Shown: one piece after another, positions 22,081 to 34,900 of the stretch
Position numbering within the stretch: the first letter of the stretch is position 1
How the letters are laid out: each line of letters begins with the position of its first letter
From: Oopsacas minuta
Lineage: Eukaryota; Porifera; Hexactinellida; Lyssacinosida; Leucopsacidae
Assembly (NCBI GenBank): GCA_024704765.1
Contig: JAKMXF010000321.1
Location: 1,207,716 to 1,271,715 of the forward strand
Length of the DNA stretch: 64,000 nucleotides
Direction of reading: 5' to 3'
Program-made: the position numbers and the translations under genes
Notes under the pieces: generated by a model
Told to the model about the DNA's origin: nothing
Database searches by the model: none
The model's input: the letters and a program-made list of their open reading frames with translations, nothing else

Positions 22081-24365
22081 TAAAGCTTTTGCTCACCTGA
22101 GAGGAGCACCTTTGAGTTGTGGTTAGTTGTTACTGCGAAAGGCGGAAATTTTAATGAGCAATTAATCTCTTTCAGTGCAGATAATGAAACGTAAGTATAA
22201 TCAATCAATAATACTTACAGTGAATTACCGTTATTACGCGTGCTCGGAACCTCAGTTTCATTGCATAGCTGGATAAAATCAATTATTGCTAGGTATATAA
22301 CTGTAGGGGATTATATTTGGACAATTGTGCCCTTTGTTATAAGCATGTATTTCTTATATCCGATTGGTTATAATGGGGATTCACTGTATAAATAATAATT
22401 GAATCATGGGCGTACCGGAGTTTTTGACACAGGCTTTTACTAAAACTGATTTCACCCTGACATGTGTGCATTGGAAAAATAGATGAAATATATGTGTGCC
22501 GCAGTTCGATAAAGGTTAATAAACTCTACCATAATACATACAGATCATCACGCCCCTAATTAAAAGTCCACTAGTGGATTAGCTAATGGAACTCAGGTGG
22601 AATGAATATTAAAGAAAATGAAAAAATAGCGAGAACATTATACAGGACCATAGCCACCGGTCCGGTTGGTCAGGTTTCAACCCGACCGCTTTTGCTAGCT
22701 AATTTTTCAATATGTCACTAACTGGTCCAGTTGTACAGTTAACCTCACCACTTTGTCTTGTTTGTGGTGTACCCAACCGGCCCACTTGTATTTTCGTGGC
22801 TACGGCTCTGACTATACGTACACAAACTACAATATTTCCCACTCAATTATCCGATAGTACAATCCAATTATCCGATTCAGCCAATCAATTACACGAGGCA
22901 ACAAGTTTTGATTTCTTGTCTGTATGCTTGAGAAGATGAATTGTTCTAGGCTAAATTAGCTGGCTAATTCGCAATATTTATTCCAATATACATAAATCAC
23001 GTATAATTCCTTGATTCGACAATGTGCTAGTAATTGCAAAATCTCAAATTGCTGAATTTAGAAATACAATATTCAGTGTAATGCGCAGAACTCAATCTGC
23101 TTTTAGTGGGACACAATATCACTCTAGTTTGAAAATCAGCTTAGTCTAAGCCCAGGATTTGGTGCCTATATTTTGACAACAGTTTAAAATCAAAGCTAAA
23201 CATAATTGTTATATTCTATACATATTTTCTTGAAATATTAGAGGTAATAAATTGATTTTCAGATGAATATTGATATATATTTTTAGGGAAACTGTAGTAG
23301 TCAGAAATATATGCTTAGAAATTCATTTTATAAAATATATATTATAGAAATCCATCTCTAAATGGTTTTCTTAACGAAAAACGTCTCTCGCCAAGTCGTA
23401 CCGATAATAAAATCATAACAATTCGATCCAAATCGAGGGCATCGACGATATTACGATGAACTGACAAGAGTGCTAATGAACTTAGGCGCCCCTCCCATTT
23501 TACTCCTTAGCCAGGTTTTTAGCCTATGAAGGCAATAAAGCTAAATTCTGCAGTACAAGATGTAGCTGGAAGTACGAACAAAATTCTGAGAGTGCTGTTT
23601 TCTGTTAGAATTCCTTGAATGCCTCTGAGAGATGAGACTTTTTCCTTATGATTATTATAATCCACAAATGCAAAGAATGATCCTCTTTAAGTTATCTCTA
23701 TCTAAATCGTTGAGATTAAAATCTGCTATTTCTTTTACATAAGGGGAAATTTCTGTATAATACAACGGACTCCAATTTTCGAGAGTTTCTATATATTCCA
23801 GATGTATCGAGTACATATAGCTATAGCTATAGCTATAGCTGAATCAGAATACACTAGTGAGAATATGTCAGTATGATAAGTATATCTCAAATCTCAGTAT
23901 TATTCTCAACTTGAGAAGAAGAAACGTTTTGTGCTTTATGACCACATTTCCGTGGGATTTCTGGACTATTAAGCTTAGGATCCTTTGCCTTGTCTAGAAC
24001 CTCTTCAAAATACTGCTTAGCACCAGAAAGATTTTAGGAATTTGATTCAAGTAGGTTTTGCAATGTTCTTAGCCTAAACTTACGTCAGCAATTGGAATAT
24101 CACGTCATTATACAACAGTGTGAAAAGAGTGTACAAGTTGGAAAATGATTTTAAGGGTCCTAACCCTAAGGCCACTGTTAATGAGAAACTTATTTCAGTT
24201 CCACATTAGATCCACCTGAACATAAATGCGGGCGGTTAATTATCATTATCTCATTATTTGAACACCTTGGACATTTGGATTTCTATGTTTCACTAAAGAA
24301 ATACCCAGTACGGGAGCCTAGCATAGCAGGTGCCCATCGGTACATACACCTGCCAACTTGCCCCA
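22081..24365. other. Intergenic repeat-rich DNA
   Basis: No gene recognised. A (TATAGC)n-like run lies at about 23817-23841. A caccggtccggttggtcagg type sequence near 22655 has a diverged inverted counterpart near 59040-59110. The frame at 22712-22939 shows no domain. Confidence 0.4.
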
Positions 24366-24840
24366 AGTCAATCAATTTACTTTGAAGAAGTCCTCCACAG
24401 CGTTCATTACATCTTCGCCTTTCGTAATTCCATTAAAGGTCGACAGAAAAGAAATTATCTTCAAATTTTGCTTCTCCAATAAATAGAATAAAAACCAGGA
24501 GCTGAGAAAGGTTCTGAACGTCTGTCGATTCATCCAACTGTATCGCAAAGAAAGGAGATCGCTTGGCCTTCATTATGACTTTATCCTTAATGTTGCTTGA
24601 CATCTCGACAATTCTTGACTTCACATTGTTATTGAAAAGCGATATGTTTTAACTCTTCTGAAGCTTTAATCCCAAGTACCAAATTACCGCATTCTAGGAT
24701 GCATGGCTTGATAAGGGATTCTCCAATTGTTGTATGGGGTTTTTGGCATTTGCGATTTGAAATGAGACAGCATAAGATACTTTCACAACTGCCGTAGAGT
24801 GTTGCTGAAACTCCCAATTGAATCAAGTTTCACTCGTTTG
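24366..24840 (-). pseudogene. hAT transposase fragment (ZBED5/FAM200/SCAND3-like), frameshifted
   Basis: On the minus strand the fragment reads KPHTTIGESLIKPCILE, then a frame change, then RIVEMSSNIKDKVI and RSPFFAIQLDESTDVQNLSQLLVF. This is the conserved core of this hAT group, with the catalytic-region Asp in DESTDV. A further frame change is followed by TKGEDVMNAVEDFFK. At least two frameshifts are present, with no stretch before or after, so this is a dead fragment. Confidence 0.8.
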
Positions 24841-24954
24841 AGACTTGTCGCTTTAAGTTCAAAAAAACTTTTCTGAGAAATATTTTAGCATCCTAGATCC
24901 TCACATTTCCCCCCAGGGGGAATATCTCCCCGGTTAAGAACCCTTGCACTAAGG

Positions 24955-25645
24955 CAATGGTACTGATTGATAGACTTAGACCAGGGATACATCTAATCAG
25001 TGCTAAGGAAGTCTATTGGTCGCGATAAATTTTAACGTTACATTTTGGCCTGAATAAATGTATTATTGATATTTGACACTCGCATTCTAGTGATATCTCT
25101 GATGGTTATGACGCAATCTTGAAAATGACCATATATGGCATTATTGATGACTGCGCAATATTATTTCTAGATATCGTATCAAAATGTATTATCAGGGTAT
25201 GGGAAGTCGAGTGTAAACTACATGTCTGTTTGATGATTTGGCCATAGCATTGAAGGTTGTCAAGTTATTGGTGAATATTGGCAAAAAATATGCCATCTAT
25301 GTTACTACTATAACTCTGGAACCCCGCGAACTTTATCATGACAAATTTGATATTTTGTACAGTAACATCCTTAAATCTTGGAACAGTAATTGTATTAATT
25401 TACTCTCTACAGTCTACAGAGTTTCAAAATTGGAACATTTATCTGACATATTTGCTAAGTAAGCAATCAAATGACGTAATTTTGGCCTGAAAATAGTTTG
25501 ATCTAGACTGTGAGTGATGTCAAATATCAATAATACATTTATCAGGCTAAAATGTAATATTCAAATTTATCGCAACTAATAGAATTCTTAGCACTGACTT
25601 GACGTATCCCTGGTCCAACTCCATAAATCAGTACGATTTCCTTAG
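24955..25645. repeat. Foldback element, second copy
   Basis: The outer arms (24955-25085 and 25520-25645) are inverse copies containing agaccagggatac / gtatccctggtcc and aataaatgtattattgatat / its complement. The inner part contains the gaccatatatggcattattgatgac block also present at about 43640-43660. The open frame 25238-25462 lies inside and is not considered a gene. Confidence 0.75.
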
Positions 25646-26352
25646 TATATGGACTGCTGTGGTAAAACATATACAAATTTGTCATGATAAAGTTGGCAAA
25701 TACTCGAGTATAGTAGTGACCAGTTTCTTACATTAACTTTGAAACACAAAGATGCGATATTTATCATTCCAATAATCTTCACGAATTACCTTTTTTGCTT
25801 TTATTATAGAAACACCTTGATCCATCTCTTGACTTCACTTCACATTGTCTCTGGCTATAAATTCTATATGCAGTATCCAATTTAAATGATGTGGTCTGGA
25901 ACAGTCACTGGGATAGGACAGTACGAATGCTTAGAAATTTGTTTCATAGGCATTTGTAATTTGAGAATACTACATGGAATCTTCACAAAATCTTCGTACG
26001 ACTCGAGATTTTTATGCTGATATTTATGTACCTGTACCCGTGGGACATACGCCTAAATAAGATACTGATTGAAATTTATCTGATCAGTTATGGGGTTGAT
26101 TGGACTTTTACCTACAAAATACAATTATAGATAAAGAGTTCATAATTGTACACATGTCAATCCCTCCTATACATTTCAAAGAAGATTTGTTCCTTGTTTT
26201 TAGTTGTGTTTTTCTTAAATTCCGCGCTTCTATTCGAGAATAAAAATTCACTCACCCAAATCGCTAACTAAACTTTCCGTTAATTCATTAAAAACAATTT
26301 ATTCATTCAGTTTTATTACTTTACTTTTGTACACAAACATAATTATCAAAGT

Positions 26353-26682
26353 TTATTTTTTGGAGTAAGTCTTCTTCTTAGCCTTTGGTTTGCTTTCAGT
26401 TGGTACGTATACTACGTGTTTGGGTTTTTTCGCTGGTATTCCTTTCTCTATGTCATAATAAGCCGGAGGAGGTCCGTTAATGCTGAAAGTTCCCTTTTGG
26501 TTCTCAACTGAAGGTGGCGCGTTTTTTGTTTGCATATCGAATTCTGCAATGACCTCTGGTGGTAGGCACGTATCTCCAGCAAGGTACCTTTCATATAATA
26601 ATTCCATTTCTTCTTCCGAGCATCCGAAAAGTGGATCCACATCAAAAACAGGTCCTAGTCCAAGGAATGATATGATAGACAT
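26353..26682 (-). CDS. Small one-exon protein sharing the LRRK-like N-terminal peptide; PPxY motif
   Basis: 109 residues from the ATG at 26682; an upstream in-frame ATG at 26754 would add 24. The start at 26682 is preferred because the protein then begins MSIISFLGLGPVFDVD, matching MSIISFLGLGSVFDTK of the kinase gene at 31976. The rest is different: acidic SEEEMELLYERY, LPPEVIAEFDM, a NGPPPAYYD segment with a PPxY (WW-domain binding) motif, and a Lys-rich tail (PKAKKKTYSKK). No known domain was recognised. The shared N-terminus may be an anchoring or targeting peptide, which is inference. An intact frame over an AT-rich region with strong N-terminal conservation supports a real gene. Confidence 0.5.
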   Translation of the reverse strand: MSIISFLGLGPVFDVDPLFGCSEEEMELLYERYLAGDTCLPPEVIAEFDMQTKNAPPSVENQKGTFSINGPPPAYYDIEKGIPAKKPKHVVYVPTESKPKAKKKTYSKK

Positions 26683-26754
26683 TCTATAGTATTTTCTGTG
26701 TTTGGAGATTGTATGAGTGTTTGTTGTTTTAGTTGATTTCAATCTTAGATTCAT

Positions 26755-27610
26755 TTATATTACTCAATGACTCAACTTAGGGGATAAAACCTTACAAACA
26801 TATTCAGCCTAAAAGCATTTTGATCAATTTTGCTAAGCTACAACTAATCATTTACATATTGAAAGTCTCTACCTCATCTTATATTTCTATACTGTTGTAA
26901 TGTCTCATTAGCAGAAATAATTCCCTAATATATTATCATTTTTATGACATATCATTGTTGCACAAGTTTCTCCAAATTTTATCCTATTATTACATAATAT
27001 TAATGAATAATACCTGTAATACTTTATTGAATTTATTTATTGTTGTAATAATAGATTTGATGATTACAATTGGGATATAAACTTATTATTAAATCATATT
27101 TATTTACAATAGGGAAATTTTCCATCGTTTTGTTAGATTAGTGGCAATTTCTAATTTTCAGTGAAGTGTTATATGAGATTACCCTGTTTTCCAAACATCA
27201 TTAGGTTGATCAATGATCATTTTGTTCCAATTCCAATAGCGGCTCAATGCATTGTTTTAGATTAGCTGGGTATTTTATATCATTACAAACAACTTAATAC
27301 ATTTATTACTGTGCAGACTATATTTTAGTATAGTGGCCCAGTATTGATTTTTTCTCCGTAAAAGCCCTGCAGCCAAAAGAGTATATAATTAAGGCGATAT
27401 ATGGTGTGAGAAATATTGAAGATATTCGTCGGGTGTGCTTCTCCCCTTTGCTAATCGATCGCACACCAAGTGCCACTATTTCACACTGGTCAAACTTTTG
27501 TCTGGACTCTAACAGAGATTATGAAAAGAAAGGTGTCAAAGTTTTCACACGTTTCAAAAGAGAAATAATTCTACACGTATGTACTCTTCTAGATTATTAA
27601 TATTGGTTAT
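26755..27610. other. Intergenic, includes a dispersed repeat at 27470-27600
   Basis: 27470-27600 (tttgtctggactctaacag ... ttctacacgtatgtactc) has a diverged direct copy at about 54650-54785. No gene was recognised. Confidence 0.5.
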
Positions 27611-27785
27611 AAAAATATCAAATTACAACCAGAGCCGACAACTTAGTCTATTGATGACATTTGTTAAAGGTAATATTAAATGAAATTTAATCGAATACAC
27701 CTATTGCCTCCAATTGCTAGTGCCACTTTAAACAAATGTCATCAATAGACTAAGCTGTCGGCTCTGGTTGTAATTTGATATTTTT
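27611..27785. mobile_element. Foldback MITE with 55-bp arms
   Basis: 27611-27665 and 27731-27785 are inverse copies with one mismatch (AGAGCCGACAACTTAGTCTA against its complement) around a 65-bp centre. There is no coding capacity. Confidence 0.85.
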
Positions 27786-28624
27786 CACGTCGCTGATAAC
27801 TGTGGGAATTTAATTGTTCATATGATATAAACGAATTTTTAAATTTCCTAATTCAGATCATGAAGTATTCATGCTCGTAGGATGCGTAAACTCGTGGATT
27901 TGTTAGATAAAAATCGTTTTTAACCTCACTCGAACTTATTCCAAAACTCATAGTTTTCACTGATTTGATTGTGTTTTCATGACACAATTATTAATAATGA
28001 TTCCTTAAATTTTATATGTCACAAGGATTATATTTTCAATCCTTTTTAATTTATAATTTTTATGATGTAATCCTAGAAAATATATTGAAGATATATAAAT
28101 ATCGCTTGTTCTATTCCTCAAATTCAATTTGTTCTTGTTTTCCACGATCTGAGGTTCTATCTAAGATCCAAAAGTCAGCGGTGGATCCATGGTGGCTAAA
28201 GCCCCCTTTTTGTGTTATTATTGTGTGTAAATATATATAGCAATACCTTAGAGGCCCATATAACCCTAAGTGTTCTCAACTATCAAAATCAGCTCCCCCC
28301 ACTCCTTTGATCTATCCTGGATCCGCTCCTGCTAGTGTTGTCCACTATTTGAATTAGTATATATATGTTGATAAATAGCATATGTTACATTTTAAAAGAG
28401 ATTGTATATGAGACTATTCCATTGACTCGGCGATCCAAGAAATGACTATTTAGCGTAAAATTTCACTTATTTTACGTTTATGGACCCCATGTACACTGAG
28501 TACCTTACACATTCAATACACGCCGATACAATGTCAGCCTACTTAACTGAGTAAACGTAGCCCTCGAATCTGTTGGTCAATATATTAGTCAGATAGTTGG
28601 AGAATCGAAAGATATCGCCTAGGC

Positions 28625-28735
28625 CAGGGTTGAGCAACCTGAGGTTTGCGGACCCCTAAAGGTTTCGTGACCCCCAAAAAGTGCATTGTGGTTATTGGTA
28701 GAGTGTCAGCGGGTGGAAAAATTTGCGGACCACTG
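28625..28735. mobile_element. Tiny (111-bp) hAT MITE with target duplication
   Basis: The left end is CAGGGTTGAGCAACCTGAGG and the right end ...GCGGACCACTG, flanked by gcctaggc (28617-28624) and gcctagac (28736-28743), a 7/8-matching 8-bp duplication typical of hAT insertion. Confidence 0.75.
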
Positions 28736-29650
28736 GCCTAGACATTACTATAAGCTCCTATAGTTATCATATTCCACACACACACACACATGCCGAATAT
28801 CGATGTATTGGCTCTTACCTGTTCCTCAGTTATTCTGCACACGAAAATACAAACCACATCAAGCTACGTTTAATTAAAGACACCTCAAATATACGCAAGG
28901 CGTAGCCAGGGTGTGCACGGTGAAATCCGGGTGCCACCTCGCTTATTACGTTATAATCAAAAGTGATAAATATACTGCTAATACATTACAGGTGGATTAG
29001 AGAAAGTATTAAGCTTTAATGAGCGTGAAGTTAGCAGCTAGCAAACAGCGAGATCGAGCGCACTTTGAATCGTTATAATTTTGTTTCCATGGGACGTAGA
29101 GAGGTGCCATTTGGAGGATATCAATAATAGGCTAGGTAGTTTTTAATAATTTGTTAATTAATACAGGTAAACAAATGATGTAATAGAGATAAGGACTACT
29201 TTTCTGATGTTCCCTTGTTGATGTGCTAGATAACCTGCTAATTGTAGCTAGTAGGATATAATTCAGATTCTTTGTCCCGCAAATTCACTTTATATTCTGA
29301 ATTAACTTTAGTAACTGGTTGGAAATGACTTAAGTTGAGACAAAGATATATCTTCTTATCCGTTAACGCGTGTACATCTTTCTTATCGTTGAATCCATAA
29401 ACCTAATATTTGTTCCAACAGCGGTCCAAATCTTTATATAGGAATATGACAGTTTTGAGCAATTGTGCTGCTAAAAATAACTCCAGGTCGGTACCCCAAG
29501 AGCGTGTTCTGTCAATCATACTTGACTGTATATACTCCTCGATTGAACAATAGTTTTTTGTAGCGATTGAATTTGAGTGCGAATTGTACTATTTTGAACA
29601 AATACCTCTGTATTTCCCTCTCTTATTTGATACTTCTAATCCCTAATTTC

Positions 29651-29863
29651 TCAATGATTATTGTCAGTACATGTTAAGATATAGGAGAGAGAACTGAACA
29701 AACAATTTCCATCCGCAGCAATACGCTTTTCTTTCGATGGAGCCAATTTAGGTCTTCCCAGGGATTTATCAATAGCTTGATTTTTGTATATAACTCCATT
29801 AACAAATGTAAGCATGATTTCTTTGTATTTTCTGGCCAATGTTGCACAGTACTTGCAATGCAT
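29651..29863 (-). pseudogene. OTU cysteine-protease domain fragment in a transposon
   Basis: The frame contains RIAADGNCLFSSLSYILT, the OTU active-site signature with catalytic D and C (D-G-N-C), then stops shortly after. OTU domains of this type are carried by several eukaryotic transposons. The His part of the domain is missing, so it is not active. Confidence 0.7.
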
Positions 29864-30032
29864 TCAATTCTCAAAGTTTAGAAATCTACCTGACCAAATG
29901 CTGGCAAAAAATTCATCATAGTGACTCGGAAGCTAATTCTATCAGCTCGATACTCCACACTTGCTCAACTCACATAATCCAAGCTGTGAGTGATAACGAC
30001 TATATATATCTGACATAGAATACCTAGGAGAA

Positions 30033-30599
30033 TTGGCTGAAGAAATGCCGAATGCACAAGGGGATAGCTTAACCTACAAAGAAAATCGCCCTTTGGTAGA
30101 CATTTTCAGGATATTTTCAGAAGTGCTCAACTTTTACACAAAATTTAAGCATAAAAACTTGCATCATTCTTTCGAGGAAAATAACGAATATTCTTTACCT
30201 GATTTTCCAGGGTTTTTGGCAACTCATTATATGCCAATCTCTCCACTATGGACAGGTCTAATACTTGACCCTATATTAATCCCTTAGAAGTTAGATGTCA
30301 CGTTCAGTTCAATTGCAGAAAATTGGATGCGTATTGTGAAAATTAGCATATTGCAGAATGAAACTAAGTTAAGGCCTGGTGATTTTATAAGGTACGTGAA
30401 GGTATTTCTGGCAGAATATAAAGCCTTTAATTTTGCATTCCTGCCCATAAGTAACAAAATATCCAAAAGGATAAAAGTAGGGAGAAAGGATACTACACAA
30501 GTGGAAGAAAGATGGAAGAGAATTAAGAGAAGCAAACGTAGCTACTTTAGTAGAACAGGACATTCTAAATCCGGAGTAGAGACAGACAAGCGATCTTGA
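30033..30599 (+). pseudogene. Transposase C-terminal fragment (Mutator-like group), broken
   Basis: Two consecutive frames (30033-30287 and 30327-30599) read THYMPISPLWTGLILDP, then SSIAENWMRIVKISIL and ETKLRPGDFIRYVK. This resembles the N-A-x-V-E-x-W-F-x-x-x-K...LRP..FIR pattern of large transposon proteins in invertebrates. A stop and frame change separate the halves. Confidence 0.5.
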
Positions 30600-30929
30600 G
30601 TAGAAATACAAGATTTAATCTGCACAATTCTGAAGAAAACGAAAAGAATCCGAAAAAATGGATTATTGCAAGCTAAAGAATGACTATACTTTCCATAATC
30701 CAGTCACTTCCAAGTCTGATGATATCAAGATTTACGATAATGGGAGATTCTATTCTGTAAACTCAACCTGAAAAAAAGAGCTAAAGTCGACTTCGATATG
30801 AGTAGGAGTCATATCTTTGGTTTTTAAAACTTTTTTGAAAGTTTTCGCTATTTTTGCAGAAAATATGTAATTTTGATATTTGGTCTGATCGTTACCGATC
30901 ATTTCATCAAGAGGTATGGGACTAACTCA

Positions 30930-31261
30930 TGAAGGGGTTTAATTGTTAGAGCGTAGTATAAAGATTTTTCTGACATTTATCCAATTTACGAATAACTGAT
31001 TCAGTGGAATCTAGATGCAATGTAAATTTTCAAAAGGAATCTTTTTTAGGATAATGTTTCTTCTTCTGTGTGCATGTGGATTACGAAAGGATTCCCAGAC
31101 ATTATTTGAATATACACATTCAAGACAGTTCCTTTAATGGTACTATCGTACATCTTTTGAGTAATTATAACATCATTGAACATCTCGTCACTAAATCTAC
31201 ATTTGGATGCTTGTTCAGACTTAATTTTTCGAATCACCTCGGCTGATTTTAGGTAGTTCAT
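30930..31261 (-). pseudogene. Transposase core fragment (Mutator-like group), frameshifted
   Basis: The minus-strand frame 31261-31046 reads AEVIRKIKSEQ ... NPFVIHMHTEEETLS. After a frame change it continues DSTESVIRKLDKCQKNLY. This resembles the '...DPF.V..ys..Q...LHLDATGSVIRK' core of these transposases, in which the first catalytic Asp falls in the DAT/DST motif. It is broken and opposite in strand to the C-terminal fragment at 30033. Confidence 0.5.
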
Positions 31262-31975
31262 ATTTCCATGTGACGCAACTGTTAATTTGGAAGTATTATC
31301 AAACTGCTCATATAATACTTACTCGGCAAATTTATATTGTAACTCTTCTGTAACCAATTCTCTAGCTTTTCCTGATAATTGTCTACTATAGGGTGTTTCA
31401 TTGTTGAAGTGTTGACTTGAAAGTGTTCCTTTGACATTAACTGTAACCGTTAGATTTCAACTGCAAAATTGGGTAGACAATCTATGGCGATTCTAAGTTT
31501 GACAACTTGCAAATTTACATTTGGCCTCGGCGAGTGGAATTGAGGTTGATGCGATGATACACGTTCCATGGTAACAGAATTATAACGATTCAAAGTGTAC
31601 TCGATTCTCGCTGTTAGCTTCACACTCGTAAAGCTTTACAGGTAATTTGCGAATAGTCGCACAATCTGCTACCACCATAAACCTATGAACCAAAACCTGG
31701 CTACGCCACTATATATATTTTATTATTTAAAAAAGCTTGCTTGAGCTGAGTATATTTTAATATTTCAAAATACTTGAGGATATTTGCAATTTTCCAGAAT
31801 AACTGAGTAATATGTTATTTAACACTTGGATTTTTTTTTAATATTTTTCTTAACACTAGCAATAAAGTTATTTCTTTCTTTCCCAAACATAATCCTATTA
31901 GTAATCTGATATACAATCACTTAATTGAATTAGTGGAGAGTAAAGGGTATCTTTTCCATCGTTTCTGAGTGGATT

Positions 31976-34900
31976 ATGTCTATTATTTCTTTCTTGGGCC
32001 TGGGATCAGTTTTTGACACTAAACTCCCAATATTTGGTTGGCTCTATGATGCGATTCACAAGTTCGTGAAAGAACATGACGAGGAATATAAAGACAATTA
32101 TACAGGTGATATTCGCAAAGAACTTGAGAGGCAGCTCTATCTTATCGTTTCCGATCACATACATGAACGTCTCTTTCAAGGAGTACATAGAAATATTGAA
32201 GAAAAAGTGCGTCATGCGCTTATGATGCGTTATAACGATGAAGAAATTCGTAAAGCAGTTAACTATATGAGCAAATCTGGCAAGTATGGTACTGCCATGC
32301 ATTATGTTACTTGTGAAGGCTATGCGATGATTCTGAGAATCTTACTGGAAAGGAGGGGTAACCCTAATCTTCAAGCGATGAATGAAGAAACACCTCTACA
32401 GAGAGCAATAGTCCTATACAATGATGCAGCACAAGATTTCATGAAGGAAGCGCATCTTAGAGTTATTAGCGTATTACTTTGTTTTCAAGCTGATAGACAA
32501 CGTCTCAAGCCAGGGACTCCAAAGTCACAACCAACTCCAATCGAAGATGAGTTTAGGAAACAAGCGAAATCTAATGATAAAGGTCATATGTCTACCACCG
32601 CAAAGAACATCCGCCAAGGGCTCGTAAATCAGGACCTAAAGAAAATTAGCAAAACGCTTAACAATTGCAACCTTGGCCTCTTGAACCTGTTGTCTGCTCA
32701 AGTACCAGAGTTTGATGATTTGTCGTTTGAAATAGGTGCATTATATCAAGCTGTAAAATGGAATGGAAGAGCAGCTGAATACTTCAATCGTGGTGATATT
32801 GAGCCAAAGTCTTATCGACATAAAATTGATGGCACTTTAGTAGATGATCCACTTCATCCTTCAATACATATTATAAATTTTTTGGATCATATGGGAAAAA
32901 GGTATCTTAACTTATTTCTGAATAATTTATGTTTTTATTTTTATTTCTTTTAGTTACCATAAATGGGGTCTGGAACTTCGAGATAATTTGAAATTTCTAA
33001 CTTTCTTGAAGGACAGTTTTGATATAATATTTTCACACCTACACAGAACACCAGAAGACAATCCTAAAAACGGAGCTAATCTCCTCCACTACTTCATCAT
33101 GATTCCTTTTTACCCACTTTGTGAATCTGTTCTAGCTCACTCCCCCGAACTGATTCATAGGCAAGATGGTATGGGTAATACACCACTACACTGTGCTTTC
33201 TTTGGTGCTATGGAAGAAGAACGAGTCTATTTCCCAATATTGGATAAGGTCAGAATATATACTCATAAATAGCTTCTCATCATTATTTGAGATTCGTAAT
33301 AGATATTAATCTTTATAAAGACTCTATCCGCCATGAACCTTTGATTATCAATGTATACAGATACACTAATTTTATATCATGCAAAGCTTATGTATAATTT
33401 GGTATAGACATGGCCTATAATTTTACGATTATGTCTGAGGATATCAAATTCCATTTGAACTATTCACTTTGTACACCCAATTTATATACAACTTTGGGGT
33501 TTGGCCTCTTCCAACAGAAACTTTGGCCTGTTATCAAAAGTGCAATTGCTAGACCTAAATTCAGCATTTTTAGTGCAGCTCCTATAATGAGATGCCCTAT
33601 GGTATGGATGATGTGCGACTTCCTTCCGTCCTTTCCGTCTGCTCTGCCATGCAAAATCTAACAGTCTGATTTACATGAAAATTGGTATACATATACATTT
33701 TGGGTCGGAGATTTGTACCTCGGGTATGATTTTTGGTGAATATTCCAGACCTTTTTGGTGATTAATCATATTTTCACACATTTCTATTTAAAATTCAAAT
33801 TCATTCTAGAGATTAGGTTTCAACATGTTGGCAGGGGTAATTAGGTGTGTAGAATCTAATTTTAGATCTTCAGAGCTCGAAACTAACTATTTCACAGATT
33901 TATCATATGATTAAAATTATATTTTTCACACCCTTTTGAAATATTTCAAAATTATGCTAGAGATTAGATCATAAATACTAGTCAGGGATAATCGAATGTG
34001 AAGATTTCAAATTTCACATTTCCAAATCTATATCTACATAATTATCATATGACGAGCGCGCTTCGCTTGCTCGCGCTACGCGGTTGCGAACACTTCGTGT
34101 CTACATTCTGGTCTACGCCTTCGAGTACATAAACTCATAATCTTAATCGTAGCAAACATTATACTACCATAATCTTTAAATCTGCTTACTTTATGTCCCA
34201 AAAGTGAACAAATGTTCATAATATGTTGTTTGCAATGCCATATTCGGACTCAGTATACTCGGTTACCCCAGTAGAGTCGTTGAATGCATGTTTTACCACA
34301 ATATTGAAATTTGTTTACTTTATCTTCATAAAACGACAATAAATTTACACATGAGAAACTTGAAAATGCGAAATTCGGATTCAGCATATTTGATATATTT
34401 TATTGAATGATATTTACTTCCTTGATAAACACGATGAATGTATAGCTTTTGCGACAATCTCAAAATTGCATACCATAAATCCTTTCCTTGACAACGGACA
34501 AACAAACAGACAGACAGACAGACAGATAAACAACAACAATTGAGATTTAATAATATAGATTAATCATATTTCACACCTCTTTGCATATTATTGAAAGTAA
34601 TGTTAGATATTTCGTTTTAACTACTAGTGAGGTGTAATCAAGTATAAGATACCAATTTTTACATTTTCATATCTCTTACTCAGTGATTAATCATATCCAT
34701 ATTATTTGATCTCAGTTTGTCTGTGAGTGTCTGTATGTCTGTCACGCTCCCATATAGGTTCAGTTCATAAAGTCATGAACCGAATATTACACAACACAAC
34801 AACATTGTACTGGGGTAATTGATTATGCTGATTCCGAATATAATACTTTAAACAACATTTCATATATATTTGTTCGCTTTGGGGGCATAAAGTGAGCAGA

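Larger units (their letters stand above)
28898..31713. mobile_element. Rearranged Mutator-like element with OTU and transposase fragments
   Basis: The outer ends are GGCGTAGCCAGG (left) and CCTGGCTACGCC (right). Inside them, 28987-29106 and 31560-31650 are diverged inverse copies. Between lie an OTU-protease fragment (-), a transposase C-terminal fragment (+) and a transposase core fragment (-), each listed separately. Related autonomous elements encode these on one strand, so this copy has an internal inversion or is a composite. No clear target duplication was seen. Assignment to the Mutator-like group rests on remembered protein patterns and is an inference. Confidence 0.55.

Noticed and set aside
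22712-22939. 75-codon plus-strand frame
   Set aside because: No domain; it overlaps a dispersed repeat.
34503-34527. (ACAG)n run considered as a CRISPR-like array
   Set aside because: It is a simple microsatellite without spacers.
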